The notes: a model not told the origin generated them from the letters alone. A stretch of 64,000 nucleotides of DNA from Microcaldota archaeon (GCA_021799475.1 JAJZAJ010000002.1:251168-315167), one strand, 5' to 3'; positions 27,458 through 37,558 are shown, numbered from the stretch's first letter. A program made the numbers and translations.

Positions 27458-29001
27458 TACCTGAACAGATCCTGGGAATACGGCACGTCATTTGCCACCG
27501 CATCGAGCACTTTTGCCCTATCCCTATAATATTTAGCTACAACGAATCCCGCATCGTCTACATTTATGACTTTGTGCTTTACCATCCATGTGAGTATTTT
27601 TGCCTTCTCTGCCACATCATCCACTATCTCCTTCCTTGTAAGCCCGGCATACAGATTTATTACTTCTGCCAGCCTGGTCATCTCGCTGATCTGCGAGAAT
27701 GTATCGTTTCTCATGTTCCACTTATACACGATATTCGCATCTCCTGTTCTGAGCACCTCCCCGAACTCCAGTATGCGCCTTATCCCGCGCGTCCTGTGCC
27801 GGAAAGCTACGACTATGCCGCCTATGGCATTTATCATTATCTTTGGTGTATTTATCGGAGGATTCGTCATCCTTAGTATGGTGTCCTGCGCATTGTCCGC
27901 GTGGACTGTTCCATACACCGCATGTCCTGTATGTATGGCCTCGAACAGGGTTTCCGCATCCTTTGCGGTCCTTACTTCGCCGACTAGCATTATATCTGGA
28001 CGCTGCCTGAGTGCATTGACCATCAGGTCATATAGCGTTATCTCTCCTTTGCCTTCTGGATTCGGCTGCCTTGTGAGCATAGACACCCATTGGAAGATGT
28101 TCGGCAACGTAAGCTCCCTTGTTTCCTCCACAGATATTATCCTCCTTGAAGGAGGGAAAAATATGCTTGACGCATTAAGAAAAGAGGTCTTTCCGGAAGC
28201 AGTCCCTCCCGATATCAGCAAGGAGATTTCGTTTTGTATGCAGACCCATATTAGGCCTGCCATCTCCGGGCTTATCGTCCCGTTTGCAACTAAGGCAGGC
28301 ATAGTCCACGGATTCCTTTCGAATTTTCTTATTGTTATCGTATTGCCTATCTGTGAGATAGGGAAAAGGGTTGCATTTACCCTGCTTCCGTCAGTAAGCT
28401 CAGCGTCCATGAGCGGCGCAAGGTTGTTTATCTCTCTTCCAACCCGTCTGCCTATAGTCTCTGCATGATCGTATATCAGTTCTTCGCTGCCGATTGTGAT
28501 ATCCGTCTTGCACCAGCCTATCTGTTTGTGAAATACCCATATTGGCCCACGCGATCCATTGACAGCAACTTCTTCGAGATGCTCATCAGAAAGCGGGGCT
28601 TCGAGTTCTCCGAGCCCCAGCATCATGTTGATTATGTATGCAATGAGCAGCTGCTTTGTCGCCTCCTTTGTTCCTGGCAGATACTTGTCTATCAATATGC
28701 TGCTTGCCGTCGTCACCTTCTGCCTTATCTCGTTCATGTATACCTGGGATTGTATTTTTGAAGGATCTATCGGCACCATAGTGAGTATCTCGTTCCTGAG
28801 CGAAAGGACAAGAAGTTTGGTGGCCGCGCCAAGCCCGGGGAAAGTCACTTCATATACTGGTACAAAGTCCTCTGTCTGTATTATCTTGACTGATACAGGT
28901 AAGCCGTTTGCACTGAGCTGGTACTGATCCAGTATCCTGTTCTCGCCTACCTTGGCTGCGCTAGGATTCTGTTCTGGGTCCGTATTTTGGGCAGCGGCCA
29001 T
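27457..29001 (-). CDS. Type II/IV secretion system ATPase (FlaI/TadA/VirB11 family)
   Basis: Walker A GGTASGKTSFLNA; RIISVEETRELTLP; QRPDIMLVGEVRTAKDAETLFEAIHTGHAVYGTVHADNAQDTILRM. Confidence 0.95.
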   Translation of the reverse strand: MAAAQNTDPEQNPSAAKVGENRILDQYQLSANGLPVSVKIIQTEDFVPVYEVTFPGLGAATKLLVLSLRNEILTMVPIDPSKIQSQVYMNEIRQKVTTASSILIDKYLPGTKEATKQLLIAYIINMMLGLGELEAPLSDEHLEEVAVNGSRGPIWVFHKQIGWCKTDITIGSEELIYDHAETIGRRVGREINNLAPLMDAELTDGSRVNATLFPISQIGNTITIRKFERNPWTMPALVANGTISPEMAGLIWVCIQNEISLLISGGTASGKTSFLNASSIFFPPSRRIISVEETRELTLPNIFQWVSMLTRQPNPEGKGEITLYDLMVNALRQRPDIMLVGEVRTAKDAETLFEAIHTGHAVYGTVHADNAQDTILRMTNPPINTPKIMINAIGGIVVAFRHRTRGIRRILEFGEVLRTGDANIVYKWNMRNDTFSQISEMTRLAEVINLYAGLTRKEIVDDVAEKAKILTWMVKHKVINVDDAGFVVAKYYRDRAKVLDAVANDVPYSQDLFR

Positions 29002-29010
29002 CAGGCATCA

Positions 29011-30276
29011 TCATTTCACAATATCGTCAAATTTCTGCGACGCATTCTCGGTTTTCTTCTTCATATTGGAGACGTTGTCTTTTATCTCTTTTGAGCGCAG
29101 TTTCAGCCTCTGTAGAGTTATGTATTTGCTTTCTATCGAGCCTTTCGTTGCTGCGTCCAGCGCCCTTATCTCTTCGAGCAGCCTTGATACTTCCGTCTTG
29201 TGCGCGTTTATCTGTGAATTCAGAGTTTGAACATCGCTCTTGACGCTTTGTATCGTATCGAATATTTTGGATGCATCGCCGAAGTTGTCTTTCAGTTCAT
29301 CGAGCTCGGTTTTCATCGCGTCTATGCCTGTCTTCAGTGCGCTGTCGCTCTGGTTCATCTTTGAATATGTCTTTGTGAACTGGTCATTAAACTGCATCTT
29401 TATGTCATCTATCGCCTTTCGAGCCCTGTCACGCTCTTTTAAGAATCCGGATAGGTTGCTTTTCACTTCGTTGAGCTGCTTTGCCTCCTCGTTTATCTCT
29501 TTTATATTCTTGGCGACCTGTTCGCCGTATATCTTGAACTGTACCTCTATGTCGTGCTCGAGCTTGTCGACTTCGTACCTTACGGACTTAAGCTGTTCTT
29601 CGACTGACCTCCTTACCCCATCAAGCGCCTCTTTCTTTGTCCTTGCAGCCTGCTGCATCGCCAACTGTATCTCGTTTGATTTCTTGAGTGCCGCTTCCGT
29701 TGCTTCTATGTTCTGACCCATCTTTCTCGGAATCTCTCCAGTGTTTATCGCATCTATCTTGGAATACAACTCAGCTATCCTCTTGTTGAATGCCGATGAC
29801 GATTCTTCGGCTTGCTTCTTAAGCTTTTCCACCCTTTCAGCGTCATCTTCCAACGCCCGGTATACCTTGTTTATGACGTTTAATTTCTGCTCTATGTCAG
29901 GCATTTTCTGCTGAAACATCTTCTCTGCGCTCTTGACCGATGTATCCAGCGCCTGCAACGTTTCAGAGAGCTTGTCGAGGCTAAGCCTCTGCGACACGAT
30001 TTCCTGCTCTACTATAGATCCCTCTACCCCTACCTGCGCCTTGACTATTTGCTCTTGCTCCTTGCTTATGGTGATAGGCTCTACATACATCTTGCCCAGC
30101 TCATAGCTTATCCTTAAGATGTTGCCTCCTTCGCATATCTTGGCCCAGTTCTCCACGATAGAGGGATCGACACCGAGAGTGGACGCTATCTTTCCCAGTT
30201 CCATCTTTCCCTTGCTCTTGATCAGCTCGACTAGAGAGTCTATGCTGGTGGTAGCATCGCCAAAATCTGCCGCCAT
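29011..30276 (-). CDS. Winged-helix-like N-terminus plus long coiled-coil protein
   Basis: IDSLVELIKSKGKMELGKIASTLGVDPSIVENWAKICEGGNILRI (HTH-like) followed by ~300 aa of heptad-rich sequence. Confidence 0.65.
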   Translation of the reverse strand: MAADFGDATTSIDSLVELIKSKGKMELGKIASTLGVDPSIVENWAKICEGGNILRISYELGKMYVEPITISKEQEQIVKAQVGVEGSIVEQEIVSQRLSLDKLSETLQALDTSVKSAEKMFQQKMPDIEQKLNVINKVYRALEDDAERVEKLKKQAEESSSAFNKRIAELYSKIDAINTGEIPRKMGQNIEATEAALKKSNEIQLAMQQAARTKKEALDGVRRSVEEQLKSVRYEVDKLEHDIEVQFKIYGEQVAKNIKEINEEAKQLNEVKSNLSGFLKERDRARKAIDDIKMQFNDQFTKTYSKMNQSDSALKTGIDAMKTELDELKDNFGDASKIFDTIQSVKSDVQTLNSQINAHKTEVSRLLEEIRALDAATKGSIESKYITLQRLKLRSKEIKDNVSNMKKKTENASQKFDDIVK

Positions 30277-30337
30277 GGTCTATCCTTTTAATAGCTCTCT
30301 GAATGCTTAAATAGCTTTGTGGATTCTTGCGTTGATG

Positions 30338-31036
30338 TCAGAAACGCCTGAACATGCTGCCCAGCAGGAGCGCTATGATTATCAGGAATATTATGTTGTA
30401 GATCCCTATTCCGGTGAAAAGCAGCATCAGGACGAATATTACCCCCATCGTTCCCACATACACCAGCGGGTTCCATGCAAGCACCTTGCTGCCGTCTAGA
30501 GGATATATAGGCAGCATGTTGAAGAACGCGAGGTATATGCTTATGAATATGGTAAAGCCAAGCGCATCTGAGATGAAGCTGTTTGGTGCAGGGTTAAGAT
30601 AGAATACTATAGCGATAGCTGCAGCAAACACGACGAAATTCGTCAGCGGTCCTGCGAGGGACACTATGCCATTCTCTCTTTTTGTAAAGCTATGCACGTA
30701 TATCATAGTGGCGCCGGGAAGAGCCAGGAGGAAGCCGGCAGCGCTTGTTCCGAGAGCCCCGAGGACGCCTATCGGCCACATCTGGAATGCAGCAATGGCG
30801 CCGTAATGCTGGGCCACGAACTTGTGCATTAGCTCATGAAGGATGAAGCTAAGAGTCACCCCTATCGCCATTATCGGAAGCAGCGCAAGGAAGTTTGACC
30901 AGTATAAAGGAAAGTTCTTGAAAGCGGGGAATATCCCGCCGCTCTCGAACAATGCAAAAGATATGATGAGAGCCGCATCTGCCAGTATTATATCGCGGAT
31001 CTCGCGGATAAGGTTTACGTTCTGACGAATCGCCAC
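30338..31036 (-). CDS. M50/site-2-protease-family membrane metallopeptidase
   Basis: LSFILHELMHKFVAQHYGA (HExxH) and NMLPIYPLDGSKVL (NxxPxxPxDG). Confidence 0.88.
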   Translation of the reverse strand: MAIRQNVNLIREIRDIILADAALIISFALFESGGIFPAFKNFPLYWSNFLALLPIMAIGVTLSFILHELMHKFVAQHYGAIAAFQMWPIGVLGALGTSAAGFLLALPGATMIYVHSFTKRENGIVSLAGPLTNFVVFAAAIAIVFYLNPAPNSFISDALGFTIFISIYLAFFNMLPIYPLDGSKVLAWNPLVYVGTMGVIFVLMLLFTGIGIYNIIFLIIIALLLGSMFRRF

Positions 31037-31101
31037 AAGTTCACCGATACTGCTTTGAATCGCAGGATATAAAAACAGTGCACTGTAAATATCTATTCGG
31101 C

Positions 31102-31174
31102 AGCTCTATCGTCTAGTGGTCAAGGATAGCGGGCTCTGAACCCGTTGACCCCAGTTCGAATCTGGGTAGAGCTA
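31102..31174 (+). tRNA. tRNA-Gln (CTG)
   Basis: Acceptor agctcta/tagagct, anticodon loop ctCTGaa, T-arm cccagTTCGAATctggg. Confidence 0.92.
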
Positions 31175-31253
31175 TAAAAACCATCGCCGAAACCATACCC
31201 TATCTATATTCGATTTCTATTTATTAACTCGCTTTCAATAAATAAATGATTAT

Positions 31254-31685
31254 ATGGCGACAAAATTTCCTGGTATAAAAAACCATATTATAGTCTGCGG
31301 TTACGGAGTGGTTGGCCAGAAGATCGTTGACGTGATTATTGAAAAAAATATACCGTTTGTAGTCATAGACATAGACGAAAAAAGTATAGAGCATGCTAAG
31401 GAGCTTGGTTACAAAACAGTACTGGGTGACGCGACACTTTCGAAGGTTCTTAAGGATGCCTCAGTCGATACAGCTAAGGCTATAGCGGTTGCCATGGACA
31501 ACGATGCGAAAAACCTTTTTACAGTATTAACTGCAAGGGATCTCAACAAGCACATATTCATAGCAACTAGAGCAAACGATGATTTCGTCAGGGAGAAGTT
31601 GGTGGAAGCGGGAGCTGATTACATAGTCATGCCGCAGAAATCCGCAAGCAAGGAGATAATAAAGGAGCTGACAAGGGAAAGCTAG
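31254..31685 (+). CDS. Stand-alone TrkA-N/RCK (KTN) domain protein
   Basis: NHIIVCGYGVVGQKIVDVIIEKNIPFVVIDIDE..., canonical GxGxxG. Confidence 0.88.
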   Translation: MATKFPGIKNHIIVCGYGVVGQKIVDVIIEKNIPFVVIDIDEKSIEHAKELGYKTVLGDATLSKVLKDASVDTAKAIAVAMDNDAKNLFTVLTARDLNKHIFIATRANDDFVREKLVEAGADYIVMPQKSASKEIIKELTRES

Positions 31686-31693
31686 GTATTGTC

Positions 31694-32467
31694 ATGAAAC
31701 CGCAGGAAGCTACGATTGACAATTCCGTGGATGTTGCTATCGGCTATCTTATCATAGTGGTCCTGCTTGCATCGTTTGTATCATTCGGAGTAATATACGG
31801 TGTTACGCACAATTTCTATACTTCGGGATACTATACCCTATCAGCTCTGTTTGATGCGACAGGCATAGATATGTCATCGATCCTTAGCGCAGACGTGCAG
31901 CAGTTTACGACTGCATTCTACCTCGTAGTAGGGATATCCGCTATTGATGGAATAATTAAGATAATGGTCATCGGTTTTGTTATCGCCGCTGTGGTGAATT
32001 TCTTCGCCGGAGTCGATATCAGGTCTAGACTGTTCGGCGCCGCAAAAGGTAGTTTGAAGAACCATATAATAGTCTGCGGGTATTCTAAGCTTGCGGAAAG
32101 GCTGTGCGGAGAGCTTCATGAAAAGAAAATACCGTTCATAGTGATAAACAGGTCGCAGCCGAAGGTAGATATGGTTAGGGATGCCGGATGGCTTGCGCTT
32201 AGGGAGGATTTCACACATGATTCCGCCTTCAAAAACGCAATGATAGAAAAAGCGAAAGCGGTTGTTTTCCTGACTGAAAATGATTATGAAAATTTACTCG
32301 GTGTTGTCACTGCCAGGCATATGAATAAGGACGTCATGATAATCTCAAGGGGAAAGGAGGATAATACAATACCGAAGATCAGAAGAGCAGGTGCAGGAAT
32401 ATGCATAGTTCCAGAGGTGATAGCTGGACTTGAGCTCGGCGACAGGATAGCCGCAAAGATGATATAA
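31694..32467 (+). CDS. Membrane + TrkA-N/RCK domain protein (channel-like, atypical)
   Basis: N-terminal TM pair then KNHIIVCGYSKLAERLCGELHEKKIPFIVINR. Confidence 0.75.
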   Translation: MKPQEATIDNSVDVAIGYLIIVVLLASFVSFGVIYGVTHNFYTSGYYTLSALFDATGIDMSSILSADVQQFTTAFYLVVGISAIDGIIKIMVIGFVIAAVVNFFAGVDIRSRLFGAAKGSLKNHIIVCGYSKLAERLCGELHEKKIPFIVINRSQPKVDMVRDAGWLALREDFTHDSAFKNAMIEKAKAVVFLTENDYENLLGVVTARHMNKDVMIISRGKEDNTIPKIRRAGAGICIVPEVIAGLELGDRIAAKMI

Positions 32468-33199
32468 ATGGACGGGATGAGAACAACGAGGTTTACGCTT
32501 TTCGGCATAGCATTGCTGCTTGTTGCGGTCTCGGTTTTGCTTACAGTCTATGCGGGAATAAACCCGATTATAGCGGTAATTTGGAACGTACTGTCCGCAT
32601 TGTCGATAAACTACGAGATGCTGCCGCAGAATGCGACTGCAACCCCTTTGATACTTACGGCCACGGCGATAGACGCTTTCGTGTTTGCTCTGTTCGCTGT
32701 CGTACTTGCTACCATGTTTTTGGACTTTATACGGAGCTTTGATTTTAAGAGGAGGCTAGTCGCAAAGAAAATAAGAAAACTGAAGAACCATGTGATACTT
32801 GCACCTGACAATCCATTCGCACGAGCGCTTGCCAAAGAGCTTGATATATCCGGAATACCGCATGTAACTATATCTGAAAAAGAGGAGGAAGCGCACCGAT
32901 TATACAGAATTAATGAGCTGGCTTTGGTGGGAGACCCTAAGGATGTCGAAGCCTATTTAAATGCCAATGTGGCTCAGGCGATGGCCGTGGTGGCTTGCGG
33001 TGAGGACGATACGGTCAATGCACTGATTTCAATAACTGCGAAGGACGTGTCACCAGGTATAAAGATTATAGCTAGGACTTCTTCAGTGGATGATCTTCCA
33101 AGGCTTGGAAAAGCGGGATGCTCCAGGATGATAATGCCCGAAGTCAGCGCGGGAGAAGAGCTTGGGAAAGAAATCGCTAGACATGTCATAGCAAGTTAA
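32468..33199 (+). CDS. Membrane + degenerate TrkA-N/RCK domain protein
   Basis: Two TM helices then LKNHVILAPDNPFARALAKELDISGIPHVTISEKEEE. Confidence 0.7.
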   Translation: MDGMRTTRFTLFGIALLLVAVSVLLTVYAGINPIIAVIWNVLSALSINYEMLPQNATATPLILTATAIDAFVFALFAVVLATMFLDFIRSFDFKRRLVAKKIRKLKNHVILAPDNPFARALAKELDISGIPHVTISEKEEEAHRLYRINELALVGDPKDVEAYLNANVAQAMAVVACGEDDTVNALISITAKDVSPGIKIIARTSSVDDLPRLGKAGCSRMIMPEVSAGEELGKEIARHVIAS

Positions 33200-33268
33200 G
33201 CCGTTTAGGCTATCGCGCTGCTTACCCGATTCCCTGTTCCGGAATGCCGAGTCCGTATGGCACTAGCA

Positions 33269-35692
33269 CTACTGCGTACCGCTCTTTGCTGCTGCTGCTT
33301 TAGCTTTTTCTACCCTTTCCTCCGCTTCTTTTATCAGGTCATCCAGAGCCCTATCCCTATCAACGAGTTCCGTAGAGAACCTGTTTATCTCGTGGTTGAG
33401 CAGAGTCATGTCATTCTTTGTTCTCCTGATCTCATCCTCCCTGTCCTTCGTTTCGTCTTCCATTTTCTTCATATCATCAAGATTCTTGCGCGCGATGGAA
33501 AGCCTCTCTTCCGATTTTTCAATCCTCTTCTGCAGCCTGCTGCGCAGCGACAGCATATTGGCCATTTCTTTCTGCAGCGCTGCTGCCTCTGCAGCATTTT
33601 CTCGCTGCCTGTCCTCGTTGTTTTTGATCTCTGAGTTTATTTCGTCGTATTGGCGTGCGGCATATGTTGATTGGTTAATCACATAACCGCGCTCTCGCAT
33701 TGAATTTATCAGCAGTTCTGCTTTCTCCTTTTCGCTCTGCAGTTCCGCTGCCTGCTCTGCGACTAAGCGTTTTACGGTTTTGTTTTCATCGTCGCCGAAA
33801 TCCATCCTTGCGTCATACGCCTCCTTGGACTTCTGCAAATTGCCATAAGCGAGCTCTGAAAACTCCTGATCTCCTTCTACAGCGCTCTTTCTGATTTTTA
33901 CGACCTCTTCAGAGTGCTTGACCAATCCTCCTGCAGTATCTATGCTTGATATGACCTTCGGCTCTAGGTTAGATGATATATTTTTCAGGGCGTCAGATAC
34001 CTTTTGACTTGCATCCTGCATGATAGTTGCGGTTGCCCTGTCATTAGCCTTAAGCTCTTCCGATTTTTCCTTCAGAGAATTCAAGAATTGTGTTTCAGCC
34101 TCCAAAGACCCTATTGGCTTGTCGAGATGGCTTGTGTCTATCGAGGATGTGAATTTCGTAAAATCATCATCTGCTTTCTTCGTTGCCATAGAAACCGCGT
34201 CTTTTGCATGCTGCGAGGTTATGGTTCCGGTGGTTTTTGCAGTTGCAACAGCTGCATCTGCATACTGCAGCTGTTGTTTTAGCTGTTTGACCATCTCAAT
34301 GCGCTGAGTATCCTCCTTTGTTACCTTCTCTTTTAGATTCTCCAGCTGTTCCTGCAGAGAATCATATTTCGACTTTAACTCCTTGCGCCGCTCCTCTCTC
34401 TCGTCTCTCAGTCTGGTGTTTTCAGTTTCCAGCTCTTTCTTTAGCCCATCGAGCTCCTTTTTCCTTTCGTAATCCTCTTTGAACATATCGTCGAAATTGT
34501 TCTTCATCATAGCAATGCGCTGCATTCCGACAGGATCGTTTTGCGATACCCCCGCACGGCTAGCCATATAGTTGATTAGAGCAGCATCCTTTGCCTCTGC
34601 CTCCATCTGCCTTTGCCTTGCAAATTCTGTCTGTGCCCTGATATTCTCTTCCCACCATATCTGCGTATGCCTTCTAAACTCCTCTTCATTGGCTAGCTTA
34701 GACCTTACTTTCCCTTTTGAATCTACATACGTAGTATATTGCATCAATGGCATAGGTATGCCCGGGCCGTTATACGTTGGCTCCGGCTTTGGCGGCGTTT
34801 TTGGTTTGGATGCAAATGACTGTGCCTGCTGCCTGAACTGTGACAGGGCTGCGCCGGTAGGATCAGCGATGAGCAGCTGTCTTTCATACTCGTTTACGAG
34901 CTCTTTGTCGTTTTTCCGCTTTTCGCTCTCCGACCTTTTTAACAGGCCTGGTCTAGCGCCAGGAACCCCTGCTACACTAAGTCCAGATGCGACCCAGCTG
35001 AGCGGCGCCCCTATGAGAGGTACTGCTCTCATGTAATAACCGATCCCTTGCTGGTTCGCCCCGTGCCCATACACTTGCTGGCTTAGTTTCCATAACCTGA
35101 ACTTCTCTTGAATGCTCAGGGGTCCGCGCTTTTGTGCCAATTGCTCAAGTTCCGCGCGCTTCTCATTCATTTTCATGTTTAAAGGCGAGGTGCCTGTGAT
35201 GCGCGTCATCGCTTTTCTTGCAGCATTCGCGCCTACCGACATAGGTATCATACCAGTAGGCCCTGCCATCCTGTTATGCTGTGCTATTGCTCCAGCCAGC
35301 TTTGACTGCTGCTTTATTATTTGAAGTTTTGCTGACTGAAGCTGTGCCTTCTTCATCGCATATTTTGAATAAGCGCCAGTCACGCTGAATTTTTTCTTTG
35401 TAGACTTGCCCGCAGTCTTGAACATTGCACTCCCCGTACGTTTGAACTGGCTGGCTATTCTTCCTCTGACATTAGATGCGCCAAAACCCCTGCCGGCACC
35501 CTTGCTGCCTATGCTTCCGGTCATTCCGAATAGAGCACCTATGCCGAAGAGTGAGAAGATATCTGTTCCTCTTGTCAGGCCTGCGGCTGCGATTATAAGT
35601 ATCATTATTATGACCAGCGGCGCGAGCTGGTAAATCTGGCTCTGTGTTATCGTCACAAGGGTTATCCATGCGATTATCGCTATTGCCACCAT
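33269..35692 (-). CDS. Large membrane-anchored coiled-coil protein
   Basis: 807 aa; N-terminal TM helices (AIIAWITLVTITQSQIYQLAPLVIIMILIIAAAGL), Gly/Arg-rich linker, then >400 aa of heptad-rich charged sequence. Confidence 0.7.
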   Translation of the reverse strand: MVAIAIIAWITLVTITQSQIYQLAPLVIIMILIIAAAGLTRGTDIFSLFGIGALFGMTGSIGSKGAGRGFGASNVRGRIASQFKRTGSAMFKTAGKSTKKKFSVTGAYSKYAMKKAQLQSAKLQIIKQQSKLAGAIAQHNRMAGPTGMIPMSVGANAARKAMTRITGTSPLNMKMNEKRAELEQLAQKRGPLSIQEKFRLWKLSQQVYGHGANQQGIGYYMRAVPLIGAPLSWVASGLSVAGVPGARPGLLKRSESEKRKNDKELVNEYERQLLIADPTGAALSQFRQQAQSFASKPKTPPKPEPTYNGPGIPMPLMQYTTYVDSKGKVRSKLANEEEFRRHTQIWWEENIRAQTEFARQRQMEAEAKDAALINYMASRAGVSQNDPVGMQRIAMMKNNFDDMFKEDYERKKELDGLKKELETENTRLRDEREERRKELKSKYDSLQEQLENLKEKVTKEDTQRIEMVKQLKQQLQYADAAVATAKTTGTITSQHAKDAVSMATKKADDDFTKFTSSIDTSHLDKPIGSLEAETQFLNSLKEKSEELKANDRATATIMQDASQKVSDALKNISSNLEPKVISSIDTAGGLVKHSEEVVKIRKSAVEGDQEFSELAYGNLQKSKEAYDARMDFGDDENKTVKRLVAEQAAELQSEKEKAELLINSMRERGYVINQSTYAARQYDEINSEIKNNEDRQRENAAEAAALQKEMANMLSLRSRLQKRIEKSEERLSIARKNLDDMKKMEDETKDREDEIRRTKNDMTLLNHEINRFSTELVDRDRALDDLIKEAEERVEKAKAAAAKSGTQ

Positions 35693-35898
35693 TTTGCCAC
35701 CGATTTATCTTACTTGACTGCCCATATTATATAGCGCAGTCCTAGATATTTATTGCTTTGTGAGTTCAAAAACACTCTGCCATATACCAGGAAATGATCC
35801 TCTGCTAGCAGCCAATAGCAGAAACCTAAGAGCAGAGCGCAAGGCATGAATTAAAATAATTTTATACTCGCAAATTATATGTATATTTTTGTGATAAG

Positions 35899-36570
35899 AT
35901 GGACGTGAATAAATCGCTTCAGTGGATAGGCCATGCCAGCTTCATTTACAGGAAGAACGGAATCAACATCTTTATAGATCCGTTTAACATATCTCCTTCG
36001 ATAACGGCAAAGGCAGATCTTGTGCTGATAACGCATGCGCATTTCGACCACTGCAATCCGAATGAGATAAGGAAAATCAGCAAGCAAGGTACTAGGGTAA
36101 TCGCTGCGCCGAACTGCTTCGATAATGAATCATTCAAGGATTTCGAGGTAATCAGAGCAGGAGAGAGCATAGACTTTAAAGGTATCAATATAAGTGCAGT
36201 GCCTGCATACAACGTGAAAAAAAACAGGCTGTCTTTCCATCCAAAGGAGAAAGGATGGGTAGGATACGTTCTTGAGGCAGGGGATGGGAAAGTATACCAT
36301 GCTGGAGATACCGATTTCACGGATGAAATGAGCATGCTGAAAAATTTAGACATAGCGCTGATGCCGATGGGCGGTACATATGTTATGGATGTTGATGAGG
36401 TAATAGAGGCAGCCAAGGCGATGTCTCCGAAGACGGTTGTGCCAATGCATTATAAAGCGCTTCTCGGACTTGAGAAATCGATAGCTGCGGAGGAGAAACT
36501 TAAGGGAGCCGTATCCGAGGCAGTGATAATGAAGGAGATACAGGAGCCCGTGTACGGATTCAATAAATAA
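35899..36570 (+). CDS. UPF0173-type metallo-beta-lactamase-fold hydrolase
   Basis: WIGHASFIYRKNGINIFIDPF...LVLITHAHFDHCNP...VYHAGDTDFTDEM...VVPMHYK. Confidence 0.9.
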   Translation: MDVNKSLQWIGHASFIYRKNGINIFIDPFNISPSITAKADLVLITHAHFDHCNPNEIRKISKQGTRVIAAPNCFDNESFKDFEVIRAGESIDFKGINISAVPAYNVKKNRLSFHPKEKGWVGYVLEAGDGKVYHAGDTDFTDEMSMLKNLDIALMPMGGTYVMDVDEVIEAAKAMSPKTVVPMHYKALLGLEKSIAAEEKLKGAVSEAVIMKEIQEPVYGFNK

Positions 36571-37363
36571 GCAGCTTATCGAGCGCTCTTACCGTTTCAA
36601 GTAGTTCGTGCGGCTGCATCTGGAACGGCCGCTTGTCCTTCTCCTTTAATCCTTCTGATACCTCAAAAGCTTTTTCCTTGCTTATCTTTAGGGCTTCGCG
36701 CGAATCATGTATTGCATTTCTTATTTTCTTTTTCTTGTGCTCCATTATAAGCGACAATAGTTCTATCTCCCTGCTGTTTATCTCCGCTGTCCTTGGTTTC
36801 AGGAAAATTATTGATGAATCAACCTTAGGCACGGGATAAAAGTTTCTTGACGATACATTCATCATAATGTTCATGTTGAAATTTAAGGCGGTGATTACGC
36901 TTAGCCTAGAATACTCTTTACTGCCGGGGCTTGCTGCCATGTGGTTCACGAATTCCTTCTGCAGGCAGAGCAAAGCGGGCATCTTCATCCTTATCAGGAA
37001 CATTATTACCTTGCTCGATATGCTATACGGTATGTTTGATATAGTGATCTCGCATTCCCTGAATGAAGTCTCTGGCATATCAAGGAAATCGCTGTTGATC
37101 AATATGAGATTTTTGCTTTTGATTTCCGATCTTATTATAGGGAGAATGCTGCTATCCTTTTCGACCGCGATTACCTTCTTGGCCACTGCACAGAGTTTTT
37201 TCGTTAGTATTCCGAGACCAGGTCCTATCTCCAAGACAGTCTTTCCTGCGCCATAGAGGGATTCGCGCTCTGCTATCTCCGAGTTGACAAGGAAGTTTTG
37301 TCCCATTCTCTTTGAAGGACCAAGCGCTTTTGCTGTAGCTATATATTCGGCAGGCTTCTCCAT
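36560..37363 (-). CDS. ksgA: rRNA adenine dimethyltransferase KsgA/Dim1
   Basis: LGPSKRMGQNFLVNSEIAERE...VLEIGPGLGILTKKL...ITISNIPYSISSKV; start set at the internal Met (MEKPAEYI). Confidence 0.92.
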   Translation of the reverse strand: MEKPAEYIATAKALGPSKRMGQNFLVNSEIAERESLYGAGKTVLEIGPGLGILTKKLCAVAKKVIAVEKDSSILPIIRSEIKSKNLILINSDFLDMPETSFRECEITISNIPYSISSKVIMFLIRMKMPALLCLQKEFVNHMAASPGSKEYSRLSVITALNFNMNIMMNVSSRNFYPVPKVDSSIIFLKPRTAEINSREIELLSLIMEHKKKKIRNAIHDSREALKISKEKAFEVSEGLKEKDKRPFQMQPHELLETVRALDKLLIY

Positions 37364-37558
37364 GTTCAGTTTTATTGCATCAAAGTTTAATAGTGGTTGC
37401 GTTTGACGCAGAGAGTATGATAGAGCAGAACATGACAGTATGGTACAATATAGATACACGGTCAGATCTTATGCCCGGTTCAGGCTGCTTACCAAGATGC
37501 TCGACACATTTTTAAACCCCTTATGACAATACTGAAGGGATATCAGTTCGGTGTATAG

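Noticed and set aside
33396-35633. + strand ORFs opposite the 807-aa coiled-coil gene
   Set aside because: Ser/Phe/Cys-rich shadows of a Glu/Lys-rich coiled coil; no independent support.
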